The notes: generated by a model not told the origin, from the letters alone. Counted from the stretch's first letter, positions 16,076-26,127 are shown. The stretch: DNA of 64,000 nt from Cellulophaga sp. L1A9 (GCF_009797025.1 NZ_CP047027.1:1364001-1428000); one strand, 5' to 3'. Translations and numbers: made by a program.

Positions 16076-17182
16076 ATGAACATACTTTTAACTGGAGCAA
16101 CTGGAACTTTAGGTTCTAGGGTGCTATTTTCACTTATAGAACAACGCTTTGACACCCTTGAGCGTATTTATCTTCCTGTTCGAAAAAGAGCCACTATATC
16201 TGCTGAAAATCGCATAAAAAATGTAATTTCAAGTGAATATGCCCCAGAATTCATTAAAAAGAATAAGGCTGAAATACTCAATAAAGTAAGCGTTATTGAT
16301 GCTAGTGAATTACTTAATCCAACCTCTTTTCTAGGTACTAAAAATCACATTGATTACTTTATTCATTCTGCAGGCTTTGTAAATTTATCTACGGACCCAA
16401 ATGCAAAACAAGAAATATTTAAAGAAAACTTACAGTTCACAAAAGATATCTTTTATGCTTATCACAAGCACATTACCAAATTTGTTTATATCAGCACTGC
16501 TTTTGCAGCAGGCAATATAGGCGGACTATTAAAAAATGATTATTCTCTTTTAGAGGGTAAAAATTACCGCAACCATTATGAAGCTTCTAAACATGCTTCA
16601 GAGAAATTTTTAATAGAAGCCGGGAAAGAAAAAAATATTCCAATTCAGATATTAAGACCAAGTGTTCTTGGGGGCAACATCTTAGAAAGCCCTAATTACT
16701 TTATCTCTAAGTATATGGTTTTTTATCTTTTTGCCAAATTTTTCAATAACAATACTTCTGATGACGCCGTGCGTATTACCACCACAGCAACTACAGGATT
16801 AAACATTATCCCTACAGACTATGCGGCGCAAGTTATTGCCAAGGTTATTTCTACAGATATTGAACAATTGAATATTGTACACTCCAAAGAAACCAATATG
16901 ATGAAAGGGATTACTAAAATATTAGAGGCCGTTGAGTACACCAATTTCTCCTTTACAGATGAACTCATTAACACCTCTACTGGTTTTGCTTCCAAATTAG
17001 AAGCGTTCTATTATGAAACTATTGGCGTGCATTTACACCCCTACATGACTTCAAAACCTAATGAATGGGATACCACACTTTTAGAAAGCATCTTGCCTAT
17101 CCCAGAATACAACCTTGAAGATTATTTATCGGAAACGGTAACTTTTGCAAAAAATAAAAAATTTAGAAACCAGAAATGGTAA
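16076..17182 (+). CDS. SDR-family reductase, thioester-reductase/fatty-acyl-reductase type
   Basis: 368 residues. The N-terminus is MNILLTGATGTLGSRVLF, the TGxxGxxG NAD(P) loop of extended SDRs. The pattern IYLPVRKRATISAENRI matches the male-sterility/Lys2 reductase group (NAD_binding_4). YISTAFAAG and the YxxxK in NHYEASKHASEKFLI are the active site, and ILRPSVLGG follows. Members reduce acyl thioesters or act on related lipid substrates; the exact substrate is not readable. It stands alone between ahcY and the convergent phytase. Confidence 0.82.
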   Translation: MNILLTGATGTLGSRVLFSLIEQRFDTLERIYLPVRKRATISAENRIKNVISSEYAPEFIKKNKAEILNKVSVIDASELLNPTSFLGTKNHIDYFIHSAGFVNLSTDPNAKQEIFKENLQFTKDIFYAYHKHITKFVYISTAFAAGNIGGLLKNDYSLLEGKNYRNHYEASKHASEKFLIEAGKEKNIPIQILRPSVLGGNILESPNYFISKYMVFYLFAKFFNNNTSDDAVRITTTATTGLNIIPTDYAAQVIAKVISTDIEQLNIVHSKETNMMKGITKILEAVEYTNFSFTDELINTSTGFASKLEAFYYETIGVHLHPYMTSKPNEWDTTLLESILPIPEYNLEDYLSETVTFAKNKKFRNQKW

Positions 17183-17223
17183 ATCAAAAACGGCTAACTA
17201 TTAAAAACTAGCCGCTTTTGATT
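17182..17223. terminator. Hairpin between the convergent reductase and phytase genes
   Basis: AATCAAAA-x-CGGCTA pairs with TAGCCG-x-TTTTGATT around a 14-base loop. T-rich sequence follows on the plus strand; it could serve both genes. Confidence 0.6.
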
Positions 17224-17235
17224 ATTGACTTTTTA

Positions 17236-18258
17236 TTATTTCTCAAGTCCTAGCTTGGCTAAATCATAGAAGAAAAAATCTTTCTCGTCATTCATAGCTA
17301 CAAATAATCCGTTTTTAAATGTTGCATTTAAAGGGACCGTGACTACATCACAACCATCAGTTTCTAGAGTTGCTAAATTTATTGCTTTTATAAATTCGTT
17401 TGTTTTTCTAGAAAATATATTGAACTGCCCTTTTTGCTGGTCAGACACTATAATATAACCTGTTCCATCCTCATAACGCGCAATTGCAATGCCTTCAATA
17501 TCTTCCTGAAAAAGCTCACCTCCAAAACAACTAATCTCTTCATTTCCCATAGTGGGTTCTGCATGATACTTACGCACACCATGTTGCTCATCAGAATAGT
17601 ACACAAAACCCAATTCTGAATCTACTGCAATGGCCTCAATTTCTTTTTTACCGCTAAATTTTCCAAACTTTCTAATTAAAGTTGACTTAACCACTCCTGT
17701 AGTATCAGCGCTTATTTTATACTGATACAAATAACCTACTTCTGGTCCAGATTTACGCCCTACTATAGCATAGAACGTACTATCCTGCGGAGAAACGTAT
17801 AAACTAATCCCCATTGGAAATGTAAATTCTGGATGCACTTCATCTTCAAACACCTTAAATCCGCCATTATCCAAAGGTTTCATATCTGGGACAGAATACA
17901 TTCTAATTTGATTTTTCTCCCGTTCCGTAAACAAAATAACATCTGTCTTTGTAGAATCGTATATTTTAAAACCATATGCCAGATCAACATTATTAGGTCT
18001 TTGAATGTTTCTTATAGTCTTATTTTCTATAATTCTCCCTTCTAAATCAAAGGCATAAATAGCACCATTCGTTTCTTTATCCGTACCAAAAACAATACTT
18101 TTTGATGCATCTTCAGGATTTACCCAGATTGCAGGGTCATCCGTATCATTCAAAGTTTTTTCTGTTTTAATATCTGGAGAGATCGCTGGTAACTTATCCG
18201 ATTTGCAAGAAGTTAAAAACAAGAAAGGCAATACACTATATACTAGTAATTTTTTCAT
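17236..18258 (-). CDS. Beta-propeller phytase, lipoprotein
   Basis: 340 residues from the ATG at 18256-18258; the frame reaches 18285 with a GTG, but the lipoprotein signal MKKLLVYSVLPFLFLTSCKS begins at this ATG, putting the lipid cysteine at residue 18. Blocks typical of BPP phytases are DDPAIWVNP, GTDKETNGAIYAFDLEG, NNVDLAYGF and IEGIAIARYEDGTGYIIVSD, with many acidic calcium ligands. The enzyme removes phosphate from phytate-like inositol phosphates at the cell surface. It is downstream of, and in the same orientation as, a TonB-dependent receptor, a pairing typical of phytate use. Confidence 0.92.
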   Translation of the reverse strand: MKKLLVYSVLPFLFLTSCKSDKLPAISPDIKTEKTLNDTDDPAIWVNPEDASKSIVFGTDKETNGAIYAFDLEGRIIENKTIRNIQRPNNVDLAYGFKIYDSTKTDVILFTEREKNQIRMYSVPDMKPLDNGGFKVFEDEVHPEFTFPMGISLYVSPQDSTFYAIVGRKSGPEVGYLYQYKISADTTGVVKSTLIRKFGKFSGKKEIEAIAVDSELGFVYYSDEQHGVRKYHAEPTMGNEEISCFGGELFQEDIEGIAIARYEDGTGYIIVSDQQKGQFNIFSRKTNEFIKAINLATLETDGCDVVTVPLNATFKNGLFVAMNDEKDFFFYDLAKLGLEK

Positions 18259-18277
18259 CTTAATATTTTTATAAATT

Positions 18278-18304
18278 AAGACCACTCAAGAATAGAGCGG
18301 TCTT
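18278..18304 (-). other. Hairpin between the receptor and phytase genes
   Basis: AAGACC-x-CTC pairs with GAG-x-GGTCTT. It lies between the receptor stop at 18329 and the phytase start. No strong T-run follows, so it may be an attenuating or mRNA-stabilising intercistronic hairpin. Confidence 0.4.
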
Positions 18305-18328
18305 TAAAATGGTGAGAGAATTGATTAT

Positions 18329-21187
18329 TTATTTTTTAAATACATCATATTTTAAACCGATAGTAAAACGCTGTCCGTAATATTCCATCTGCTGCGTGCG
18401 TTCTTTTACACCTTGAAAATAGCGTAAGGGCTGATTGGTAATATTATTTAAACCAGCATACAAACTAAGACTTCCATTAATCTGGTAACTCGCATTAAAA
18501 TCTAAGAAAAACTGTGTATCATAATACCTATCTTCAAAATCATTCCCCCCTAATTCATCGATATAAGAATCTGTAAAGTTACCTGATAGTCTTGCAGAGA
18601 ATTTTCTATCATTGTACGCTAATGAAGCATTGAATGTATTTGGTGTGGTGTTGGGTAAATCTACGTCTTCTCTTTCATCACCATCTTCATTTATAATTCC
18701 ACTTGCTGAAGAAGTAATAAATGAATAATTTAAATACAAACTGAAATTTCTAGCAAAACCTGGTAAGAAATCTAACTGACGTTGGAAAGCAAATTCCGCA
18801 CCTAATATAGTTGCTCCCTCTCCGTTTAAAGGCTGATACACCTCATAACCCGTTGTTCCTTCACCATAGACATCATCCGTAGTTTCCCCTACAAAAGTGT
18901 AAATAAAGTTGTCTAAATCCTTATAAAAAACACCTCCTGAAAGCAAACCAACACTCTCAAAATAATGTTCTGCCATGATATCAAAATTCATAGAAGTTGT
19001 AGCCTCCAAATCAGGATTACCTAAAACAATTTCATCATCACCAGATACAATATCAACAGAGGGAACCAAATCTGCATAATTAGGTCTTGCCAAAGTATTT
19101 GTCCACGCAAAACGCAATATTGTAGCGTCAGAAGCAGAATATTTAAAATGCAAACCTGGCATTATGTTCGTATAAGAACTCTCTTTTGTAATTTCTCCAG
19201 CTAAAGTATCTTCATCTAAAATATCATTACCTGTGGCAGTTATATTTGTGTTTTCTAAACGCACGCCAAACAGTACATCTAACTTTTCTGATAGTTTTTG
19301 ATTGGTCATCACATACCCAGCAAATACATTTTCTTTTACGTTGTAATTCTCTCTTAAATATTCATCAGGAATAGATTCACCATTTATAAGATTTAAGCTT
19401 CCCAACCATTCTTGGTCTGCAAAAGAACCAATTAAATACTTACTACCTGCAAGAAAATCGGTGTTAGATAAATCTCTTGTTACTGTAGACGCTAGAGTTG
19501 GGTAGTCATCTTCAAAATCAAATTCGAAGAAATTATTATCGCGAAGCTTAGTTTTTAAACGTGTTCTAGCTCCAAATTTAATAGCACCATCACCTTGACC
19601 AAAAAAATCTGAAGGCAATTCAAAATTTACAAAAATATTAAAATCTTCCTCTTTTGTAAATTGGTTCTCTTCGGTTAACTCGTCATATTCAAAATTATCT
19701 AAAGCAGCATCAGTATCATTTTCAGCCGTCATTATAGGAAAACGAGTATCTGTATTATCATTCAATACAGAATATTCTGAAGCATAAACAATATAACGTT
19801 CATTCAATCTTTCTTCAGATGCTTTTGCAAATGAAGACATCCAATCAACCTTCAAATTACCTACTAAATGTTTACCCCCTAGACTATAATTCTGCATACG
19901 CTGATCTTCTAAGCGTCTGTTTTTGTTTCTTTTAGAGTCAATTCCTCCCTTTGTTTCGCGCGTAACTTCTGCTAAAAAGCTCGTAACTTTACCATCAGTA
20001 ATAGTAAAATCTCCTAACTCCATATCCTCACCATCCACCATTTCACTTTGTAATGCAAATCTATTTTCCCTATCATCCCTCCAATTATATATGGTCTTTA
20101 TGAAAAGTTTATTATTTGCATCAATTTTATAATCCATATTGGCAGAAAAACTACGTCTAATACGTTGCACCAAGTACTCTCTTTGCTCAAATACATTTGT
20201 ATAGGGATCAACATCAACTTCTTCTAAAATTGGCTCTCCATCACTGTCATCAACTCCTGTATAATATTCAAATTCATCCGTCCACTCTGCTTCAACATTA
20301 TCAGAACCAAAGTCATTATCATTATAAGATGCAGATAACATCCAACCAAATTTTCCGTTTTTACTTCTATCGCCAAGTAAAAATGAACCGTTGATAATAG
20401 GTTTATTGGTAATAACATTTATACCAGAACCCGCAGTTGCAGATAATCTAAAACCTTGAGGAGAAGTTCTTGTCACCAAATTAATAGATCCTCCCAAGGC
20501 ATCGGCATCCATATCGGGAGTAACAGCTTTACTCACTTCAATAGTTTGAATCATATCTGAGGGAATTAAATCCATCTGTACATTTCTATTATCACCTTCC
20601 GCAGAGGGAACACGACTACCATTTAAAGTAACTGAATTTAATTGTGGAGATAAACCACGAATAATCACATTCCGAGCCTCCCCTTGATCTACTTGCATGG
20701 TAATACCCGGAATACGCTTTACCGCATCTCCAATATTAGCATCCGGAAATTTCCCTATCTGATCTGTGGAAACTACATTGGTAATGTTCATGTTATTTTT
20801 TTGAGTATTCAATGCCTTAGCCTGACTACTTACACCATAACTTACCACTTCTACACCTTCTAGCTCTACCCTTTTTGGCTCAATAAAAACCTCAATAGAA
20901 GTAGTTCTACCTTCCGTTATTACAATATCTTGGTCTACATTAGCGTATCCTAAATAAGTAATAGACACTTTATACGCGCCTACTGGAATTTCTACAAGCG
21001 AAAAATGACCATCAAAATCTGATGTAGTTCCTTTTTTCAAAGAAGAGATTATGACTGTTGCACCTGGAACACTCAACCCATCTTCATCCGAGATTGTCCC
21101 TTCTAAATTACCATTCTGCGCTTGAATAGAAGCACTACCACAAGCAACAAATAGGAGTGATAAAATAATTTTTAAATAATTTTTCAT
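18329..21187 (-). CDS. TonB-dependent receptor with CarboxypepD_reg-like domain (phytase partner)
   Basis: 952 residues from the ATG at 21185-21187, which begins a signal peptide (MKNYLKIILSLLFVACGS through SIQAQ); a GTG at 21211 is upstream. Residues about 25-110 form a carboxypeptidase-regulatory-like domain (LEGTISDEDGLSVPGATVII). A plug domain follows (IGDAVKRIPGITMQVDQGEA, NVIIRGLSPQLNSVTLNG), then a long barrel ending RFTIGLKYDVFKK. This is the TonB receptor type found without a SusD partner. Its place directly upstream of the phytase suggests uptake of an inositol phosphate or its product. The TPR-HTH gene upstream at 21362 is a candidate regulator. Confidence 0.92.
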   Translation of the reverse strand: MKNYLKIILSLLFVACGSASIQAQNGNLEGTISDEDGLSVPGATVIISSLKKGTTSDFDGHFSLVEIPVGAYKVSITYLGYANVDQDIVITEGRTTSIEVFIEPKRVELEGVEVVSYGVSSQAKALNTQKNNMNITNVVSTDQIGKFPDANIGDAVKRIPGITMQVDQGEARNVIIRGLSPQLNSVTLNGSRVPSAEGDNRNVQMDLIPSDMIQTIEVSKAVTPDMDADALGGSINLVTRTSPQGFRLSATAGSGINVITNKPIINGSFLLGDRSKNGKFGWMLSASYNDNDFGSDNVEAEWTDEFEYYTGVDDSDGEPILEEVDVDPYTNVFEQREYLVQRIRRSFSANMDYKIDANNKLFIKTIYNWRDDRENRFALQSEMVDGEDMELGDFTITDGKVTSFLAEVTRETKGGIDSKRNKNRRLEDQRMQNYSLGGKHLVGNLKVDWMSSFAKASEERLNERYIVYASEYSVLNDNTDTRFPIMTAENDTDAALDNFEYDELTEENQFTKEEDFNIFVNFELPSDFFGQGDGAIKFGARTRLKTKLRDNNFFEFDFEDDYPTLASTVTRDLSNTDFLAGSKYLIGSFADQEWLGSLNLINGESIPDEYLRENYNVKENVFAGYVMTNQKLSEKLDVLFGVRLENTNITATGNDILDEDTLAGEITKESSYTNIMPGLHFKYSASDATILRFAWTNTLARPNYADLVPSVDIVSGDDEIVLGNPDLEATTSMNFDIMAEHYFESVGLLSGGVFYKDLDNFIYTFVGETTDDVYGEGTTGYEVYQPLNGEGATILGAEFAFQRQLDFLPGFARNFSLYLNYSFITSSASGIINEDGDEREDVDLPNTTPNTFNASLAYNDRKFSARLSGNFTDSYIDELGGNDFEDRYYDTQFFLDFNASYQINGSLSLYAGLNNITNQPLRYFQGVKERTQQMEYYGQRFTIGLKYDVFKK

Positions 21188-21361
21188 TTTTTGTTTTCGT
21201 TGATTATTCACGATCCAAAATTATATATATCAGGCATTTAGCATGTTTACTTAATGAAAAGAAATAGAGAACAATTATTAAAAAATAAGGAAACAACAAG
21301 GCAACAATAAGAATAAATTTACATTGGAATAACAGTTAGATTAAATGAGCAGTATTATGCC

Positions 21362-22951
21362 TTAAATGGAGTGCAAAAACCGACTCAGATCTTCTTTAGA
21401 ATCTATAGGTAATTTTTTTCTAAGGCGATACCTAGAAACCCTAACACTATCTGGTGTTAATCTTAAAATGGATGCAATCTCTTTTGAATTTAAATTTAGC
21501 CGCAATAACATACTTAATCTTAGTTCAGCAGACGATAAGGCATCCGTAGCTATACTATTGATTCGTTGGATATATTTAGGATGAATTTCTTGAAATAGAA
21601 TCACAAATTCTTCCCATTCTTGCTCTTTGGATAAATTAGTATCAATCTCCTTAATTAAAACGGCTAATTTTCTTTTTAAATCAATATTATTACGGTCTAA
21701 ACATTTTGCAAGTGTTTGTGATAAATCCGAAAGTATTTTATTCTTCTGAGAAATATGCAAACTGTACTTAGATAAAGAAGCATTCTTTAATTCAACTTCT
21801 CTTTTTAAATTTTCTTCTTTGAGATTTTTTTTATCTAATTCAGCTTTATAGATACGTTGTTTATATTTTGCCTCTTGTTGCGTTTGTTTCCGTTTCTTCC
21901 GAACATAGAAATTCGCCAAAAACAAAAAAATTAAGACACCTATTATTGAAACGATTAGCACTATTTTTTGAGCATGATCTACCTTACTCTTTTGAACTAA
22001 TAACTGAATTTGAGATTCTTTTTCTTTAGTATCATAAATTATTTGAAGCGCACTTGCTTGATTTGCGCTATGCAATTTTTCATTTTCTTTATCAATACTA
22101 ACAAACTGGTTTAAATGATGCAAAGCCTTATCAAGTTCTCCCAAAAAATGATAATTTTCAGCTAGATCTTTATGACTACTAGCCACTTCATGCTGATCTC
22201 CACTTAAATCTGCTACCTCCAAAGCTTTTTCAGTATAAAGAATACCTAAATCATATACCTGTGTTTTTCGGTAAACATCTCCTAAATTATTCAATATGTT
22301 AGCTTCTCGACTATCATCCTGTTCTCCATGATACTTTAAGGCTTTTTGAAAATGCGTTAGTGCTAAATCATATTTTTCTAAATCCTCATAAATACTCCCA
22401 ATATTTTCATTTACAAGTGATACCCCTTCTTCGTCATTTAAACCTATATATAAAGCAAGACTTTCATGTTGCTGTTCAAGTGCTTGATCATATTTTTCTT
22501 GTTTTTCAAAACAAGTACCCAAACTACTTTTAGCATATGCTAACGCCTTACTATCTTCAATCCTTGTTGCTTCAAGTATCCCTTTTTGAAAATAGCTTTG
22601 AGCAGTTTTATAATTTTTAAGCAGTACATGTACCTGCCCAAGGTTATTAACTAAATTTAGGAATAAGCTATTTTTTTCCTTGGCCTCTAACAGCCTTAAT
22701 CCTTCATTAAATTGATTGATAGCCTCCGTATAAACACCATTTTCTTGACAGAACACTCCAAGTTTTAATCGCGCAGCGGCAATAGTATCGTTGTTTTTAG
22801 ATGTATAACTATTATTCAGATTTTCATTTAACACAACAAAGGCTTCATCTAAGAGTGTAGTTTTATCACTGAAATGCACAATGGTTTGCGCGCAAGCTGA
22901 AGCTACTAAGGATAGGAGAAAGACAATAGAAAGAAATATTTTATAGCGCAC
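21362..22951 (-). CDS. TPR protein with membrane anchor and C-terminal HTH (probable regulator)
   Basis: 529 residues. The start is a GTG at 22949-22951, as no ATG lies before the signal-like MRYKIFLSIVFLLSLVASAC. TPR repeats cover about 60-290 (for example ALTHFQKALKYHGEQDDSRE and ILNNLGDVYRKT). One membrane helix lies at about 329-349, then a charged coiled coil (350-400). The C-terminal helix-turn-helix (about 470-529) reads LRLNLNSKEIASILRLTPDSV and ends RVSRYRLRKKL, similar to LuxR-type helices. Bacteroidota have many such periplasmic-TPR/cytoplasmic-HTH proteins. Lying just upstream of the receptor-phytase pair, it may control it. Confidence 0.82.
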   Translation of the reverse strand: MRYKIFLSIVFLLSLVASACAQTIVHFSDKTTLLDEAFVVLNENLNNSYTSKNNDTIAAARLKLGVFCQENGVYTEAINQFNEGLRLLEAKEKNSLFLNLVNNLGQVHVLLKNYKTAQSYFQKGILEATRIEDSKALAYAKSSLGTCFEKQEKYDQALEQQHESLALYIGLNDEEGVSLVNENIGSIYEDLEKYDLALTHFQKALKYHGEQDDSREANILNNLGDVYRKTQVYDLGILYTEKALEVADLSGDQHEVASSHKDLAENYHFLGELDKALHHLNQFVSIDKENEKLHSANQASALQIIYDTKEKESQIQLLVQKSKVDHAQKIVLIVSIIGVLIFLFLANFYVRKKRKQTQQEAKYKQRIYKAELDKKNLKEENLKREVELKNASLSKYSLHISQKNKILSDLSQTLAKCLDRNNIDLKRKLAVLIKEIDTNLSKEQEWEEFVILFQEIHPKYIQRINSIATDALSSAELRLSMLLRLNLNSKEIASILRLTPDSVRVSRYRLRKKLPIDSKEDLSRFLHSI

Positions 22952-23041
22952 CGTGATGATTTAAACAATCAAGAAAAGTACTAGAAAAACTTGTCTTAAA
23001 GTTTACGCAGATATTAAATTACCGTAAATTATAGGTAACGC

Positions 23042-23079
23042 AAAAACCCTTTATCGCTAATTAAAGCAATAAAGGGTAT
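23042..23079 (-). terminator. Terminator of rplU-rpmA
   Basis: The stem ACCCTTTAT/ATAAAGGGT with GC extension is followed by a TTTTT run, 25 bases after the rpmA stop at 23104. Confidence 0.8.
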
Positions 23080-23103
23080 TTATTTTGTATAAAGAATTAT
23101 CTC

Positions 23104-23364
23104 TTAAGCTTCGAAAGGCTCAATTGATACGAAAGATTTCCCTCCCGCTTTCTTTTGGAATTTTACGATACCATCTACACGAGCGTGTAAAGTATGATCT
23201 TTTCCTGCGTATACATTATCACCTGGATTGTGTCTTGTTCCACGCTGTCTAACAAGTATGTTACCAGCAATAGCAGCTTGACCACCAAAAATCTTAACAC
23301 CTAAACGTTTTGATTCTGATTCTCTACCGTTTTTAGAACTACCTACACCTTTCTTATGTGCCAT
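23104..23364 (-). CDS. rpmA: 50S ribosomal protein L27
   Basis: 86 residues, full length. It begins [19 protein letters not shown] and continues through [32 protein letters not shown] and [16 protein letters not shown], all strongly conserved in bL27. The N-terminal tail reaches toward the peptidyl-transferase centre. It follows rplU by 26 bases in the usual rplU-rpmA order. Confidence 0.98.
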   Translation of the reverse strand: MAHKKGVGSSKNGRESESKRLGVKIFGGQAAIAGNILVRQRGTRHNPGDNVYAGKDHTLHARVDGIVKFQKKAGGKSFVSIEPFEA

Positions 23365-23390
23365 TTTGTTACGGTTTTATTTTGTTAAAG

Positions 23391-24038
23391 TTATGCTGGT
23401 TTCCCACCATCTAATTCATCTTGCCATTTTTTCAACTCATCCCATTTCCCTTCAGCAGCTAATTTAGCTTGTGCAGGCCATGTATCAGTTACGTGATTTC
23501 CACGAACGTCAGCGATGATTTCACCAATTTTTGCAGCATCAGTTTTTGCTAATTCAGCAAAAGTTGAAATTCCTGCAGCAACTAATGTTTCAGCAATTTT
23601 TGGCCCAATACCTTCAACTTTTTTCAAGTCGTCAGCTTTGTCAGTAGCTTTAGCGGCTGCTTTTTTAGGAGCGGCTTTTACAGCTTCTTTTTTAGGCTCA
23701 GTTTTCTTCTCTGCTTTTTTAGCACCTGAAGAAACTATGCTTTCAATTACTAATTCAGTTAAATACTGTCTATGACCGTTTTTAACTTTGTAACCTTTAC
23801 GTCTTTTTTTCTTAAAAACGATTACTTTGTCACCTTTAAGGTGCTTAATGACTTTCGCCTCAACAGCGGCTCCGTCTATAGCTGGGGCGCCAATAGTAAT
23901 GTTGCTACCGTCTTCTAATAAAAGAACGTTGTTAAAAGTAACTTTACTTCCTTCTTCGTTCTGTAAACGGTGAACATACACTTTTTGGTCTTTCGCAACT
24001 TTAAATTGCTGCCCTGCTATCTCTACAATTGCGTACAT
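23391..24038 (-). CDS. rplU: 50S ribosomal protein L21 with C-terminal helix-hairpin-helix extension
   Basis: 215 residues from the ATG at 24036-24038 (MYAIVEIAGQQFKVAKDQKV); the frame extends to 24083 but a ribosomal L21 begins here. Residues 1-103 are a normal bL21, with the KKRRKGYKVKNGHRQYLTEL block. A lysine/alanine-rich linker (about 105-140) follows, then a helix-hairpin-helix domain: KKVEGIGPKIAETLVAAGIS, then TFAELAKTDAAKIGEI. The tail is about the same length as L21 itself. Such extended L21 proteins are widespread in Flavobacteriia; the tail may bind rRNA or DNA. Operon with rpmA. Confidence 0.95.
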   Translation of the reverse strand: MYAIVEIAGQQFKVAKDQKVYVHRLQNEEGSKVTFNNVLLLEDGSNITIGAPAIDGAAVEAKVIKHLKGDKVIVFKKKRRKGYKVKNGHRQYLTELVIESIVSSGAKKAEKKTEPKKEAVKAAPKKAAAKATDKADDLKKVEGIGPKIAETLVAAGISTFAELAKTDAAKIGEIIADVRGNHVTDTWPAQAKLAAEGKWDELKKWQDELDGGKPA

Positions 24039-24150
24039 AGCTTGGTGTTTGTTATTAATCAATATTTCAATACCTATTTTCAATAGGCGGGTGCAAATAT
24101 ACTGCTAAATACTTAACGAACAAGTGTTTTTACAGAAATTAACTGCAAAT

Positions 24151-24594
24151 TTATTTAAAATTATCAGAAGACTTGAACAACTGCATGAATGTTAAGGTAA
24201 GCACCACGGTTGTAGCAAACCCCATAATGGCAACCGTGAAAAAAACAAGCCCTTCTCCTGTATGATAATTTTTAAACCAGACTGTTGAAAGTTGTTGCAA
24301 AAAATTGACGTTTACTTCAGTCACATAAACCGCAAAGAAAATTGTAAAAACTAAGGTAGCCACAAAACCCGTGACTATACCCGCAGAGAATCCTTTTCTA
24401 TAATTAAACTTTTTGCCATTCTCAATTTTAGTATATCGTATTGCTTCAAAAATCCCGAAACCAGTAATGATTCCATTAAAAAGGCTGTAGAACACATTGG
24501 TATGCAGATTAAACAAAGAAAGGATCAAGAAATATGCAATTAGCGATCCACTTGTAGCAATACCAAATCTAACTGGAAGTGTAAATTTTTTCAT
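24151..24594 (-). CDS. DUF4199 family membrane protein
   Basis: 147 residues with four hydrophobic segments (about 9-27, 34-48, 68-92 and 116-138). The layout and the sequence YTKIENGKKFNYRKGFSAGI match DUF4199, a family of small Bacteroidota inner-membrane proteins of unknown function. ATG start. It stands alone, with no terminator seen between it and rplU; the 210-base gap to the M16 protease gene is a divergent promoter region. Confidence 0.8.
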   Translation of the reverse strand: MKKFTLPVRFGIATSGSLIAYFLILSLFNLHTNVFYSLFNGIITGFGIFEAIRYTKIENGKKFNYRKGFSAGIVTGFVATLVFTIFFAVYVTEVNVNFLQQLSTVWFKNYHTGEGLVFFTVAIMGFATTVVLTLTFMQLFKSSDNFK

Positions 24595-24804
24595 AATCGT
24601 AGTATTTTAAGTTACCTGGTATAATTTAAGAAAAAAAAGGAAGCACTCCATCACACACCATATTAATAATCAAGTATTTAAAAAATAATTATAGAAAAAA
24701 GTCCTTTTCACTGTAACAAATGATAATTTTCCCACACAAATAGTCAAATTACCGTCGATAATTTCTAAATTTATCGCCAAACAACACTATATAACACTAT
24801 TAAA

Positions 24805-26127
24805 ATGAGAAGAAAATTAATTCTAGCTGCATCACTTTCCTTAGTTGCTCTTGGGATGCAAGCCCAAGAAGTGGCTTTTGAAGAGTACGACTTAGAAAAT
24901 GGCCTACATGTTATCTTGCAACAAGATAATAACGCGCCATTAGTAACAACAGCCGTAATGTACCATGTGGGCGCAAAAGATGAAGATCCAGAAAAAACAG
25001 GTTTTGCTCACTTTTTTGAGCACTTACTTTTTGAAGGAACAGAAAACATTGAGCGTGGTAAATGGTTTGAAATCGTAGCTTCTAACGGAGGTCAAAACAA
25101 TGCCAATACAACCCAAGATAGAACCTATTATTATGAAGTTTTCCCTTCTAATAACCTTGAATTAGGATTATGGTTAGAGTCTGAGCGCATGCTACACCCT
25201 ATCATCAATAAAATTGGAGTAGACACACAAAAAGAAGTTGTTCAAGAAGAAAAAAGAAGAAGCTATGACAACGCACCTTATGGTCGTTGGAGAGAAGTAA
25301 TGTCTAAAAATTTATTTAAAAATCACCCTTATCGCTGGCAAACGATTGGATCCTTAGAACATTTAGCAAGCGCTACACTTGATGATTTTAAAAAATTCAA
25401 CCAGATGTACTACATCCCTAACAATGCAGCCTTGGTTGTTGCTGGTGATTTTCAAATTGATGCTACAAAAAAAATGATTCAAGATTATTTTGGCTCCATT
25501 CCTAAAGGCGCAGCAATTAATAGATCAACATTTAAAGAGGAACCTATCACAGAAACGATTAAAGCTGAATTTAGGGATCCTAACATTCAAATACCTTTAA
25601 TCATGTTAGGCTACCGTACTCCTGAACAGACCAACAGAGAAGCTTATGTCCTTGACATGGTTTCTACGGTTTTAAGCGACGGGAAGAGCTCTAGATTATA
25701 TAAGAAAATTGTAGATGAAAAGAAAATGGCTTTACAAGTTTTCGCTTTTAATGGCTCTCAAGAAGATTATGGTACCTATATCGTAGGTGGACTTCCTGTT
25801 GGAGAAAATTCTCTGGAGGCAATTCAGAAAGAAATAGATGAAGAAATTGTAAAAATTCAAACTGAATTGATTTCAGAAAATGAGTTCCAGAAGCTTCAGA
25901 ATATTTTTGAAAATAATTTCGTGAACGCCAACGCTAGCGTTGAAGGTATCGCAAATTCATTAGTAAGAAACTATATGCTTTATGACGACACTAATCTAAT
26001 CAACACTGAAATTGACATTTACAGATCAATTACTCGCGAAGAAATTAGAGACGTTGCTAAAAAATACCTAAACCCAAATCAAAGAGTTGTTTTAGAATAT
26101 TTACCAGAAGAAAAACCTGCAAACTAA
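24805..26127 (+). CDS. M16 family zinc metallopeptidase, catalytic subunit
   Basis: 440 residues with a signal peptide (MRRKLILAASLSLVALGMQA). The inverted zinc motif HFFEH (residues 69-73) is intact, and the downstream glutamate is in the VVQEEKRRS segment near 148. The C-terminal half is the usual non-catalytic M16C domain. It acts in the periplasm or on the surface, presumably on peptides. The next gene, 28 bases away, is the other half of a two-subunit M16 enzyme, and the two form an operon ended by the terminator at 28258. Confidence 0.93.
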   Translation: MRRKLILAASLSLVALGMQAQEVAFEEYDLENGLHVILQQDNNAPLVTTAVMYHVGAKDEDPEKTGFAHFFEHLLFEGTENIERGKWFEIVASNGGQNNANTTQDRTYYYEVFPSNNLELGLWLESERMLHPIINKIGVDTQKEVVQEEKRRSYDNAPYGRWREVMSKNLFKNHPYRWQTIGSLEHLASATLDDFKKFNQMYYIPNNAALVVAGDFQIDATKKMIQDYFGSIPKGAAINRSTFKEEPITETIKAEFRDPNIQIPLIMLGYRTPEQTNREAYVLDMVSTVLSDGKSSRLYKKIVDEKKMALQVFAFNGSQEDYGTYIVGGLPVGENSLEAIQKEIDEEIVKIQTELISENEFQKLQNIFENNFVNANASVEGIANSLVRNYMLYDDTNLINTEIDIYRSITREEIRDVAKKYLNPNQRVVLEYLPEEKPAN

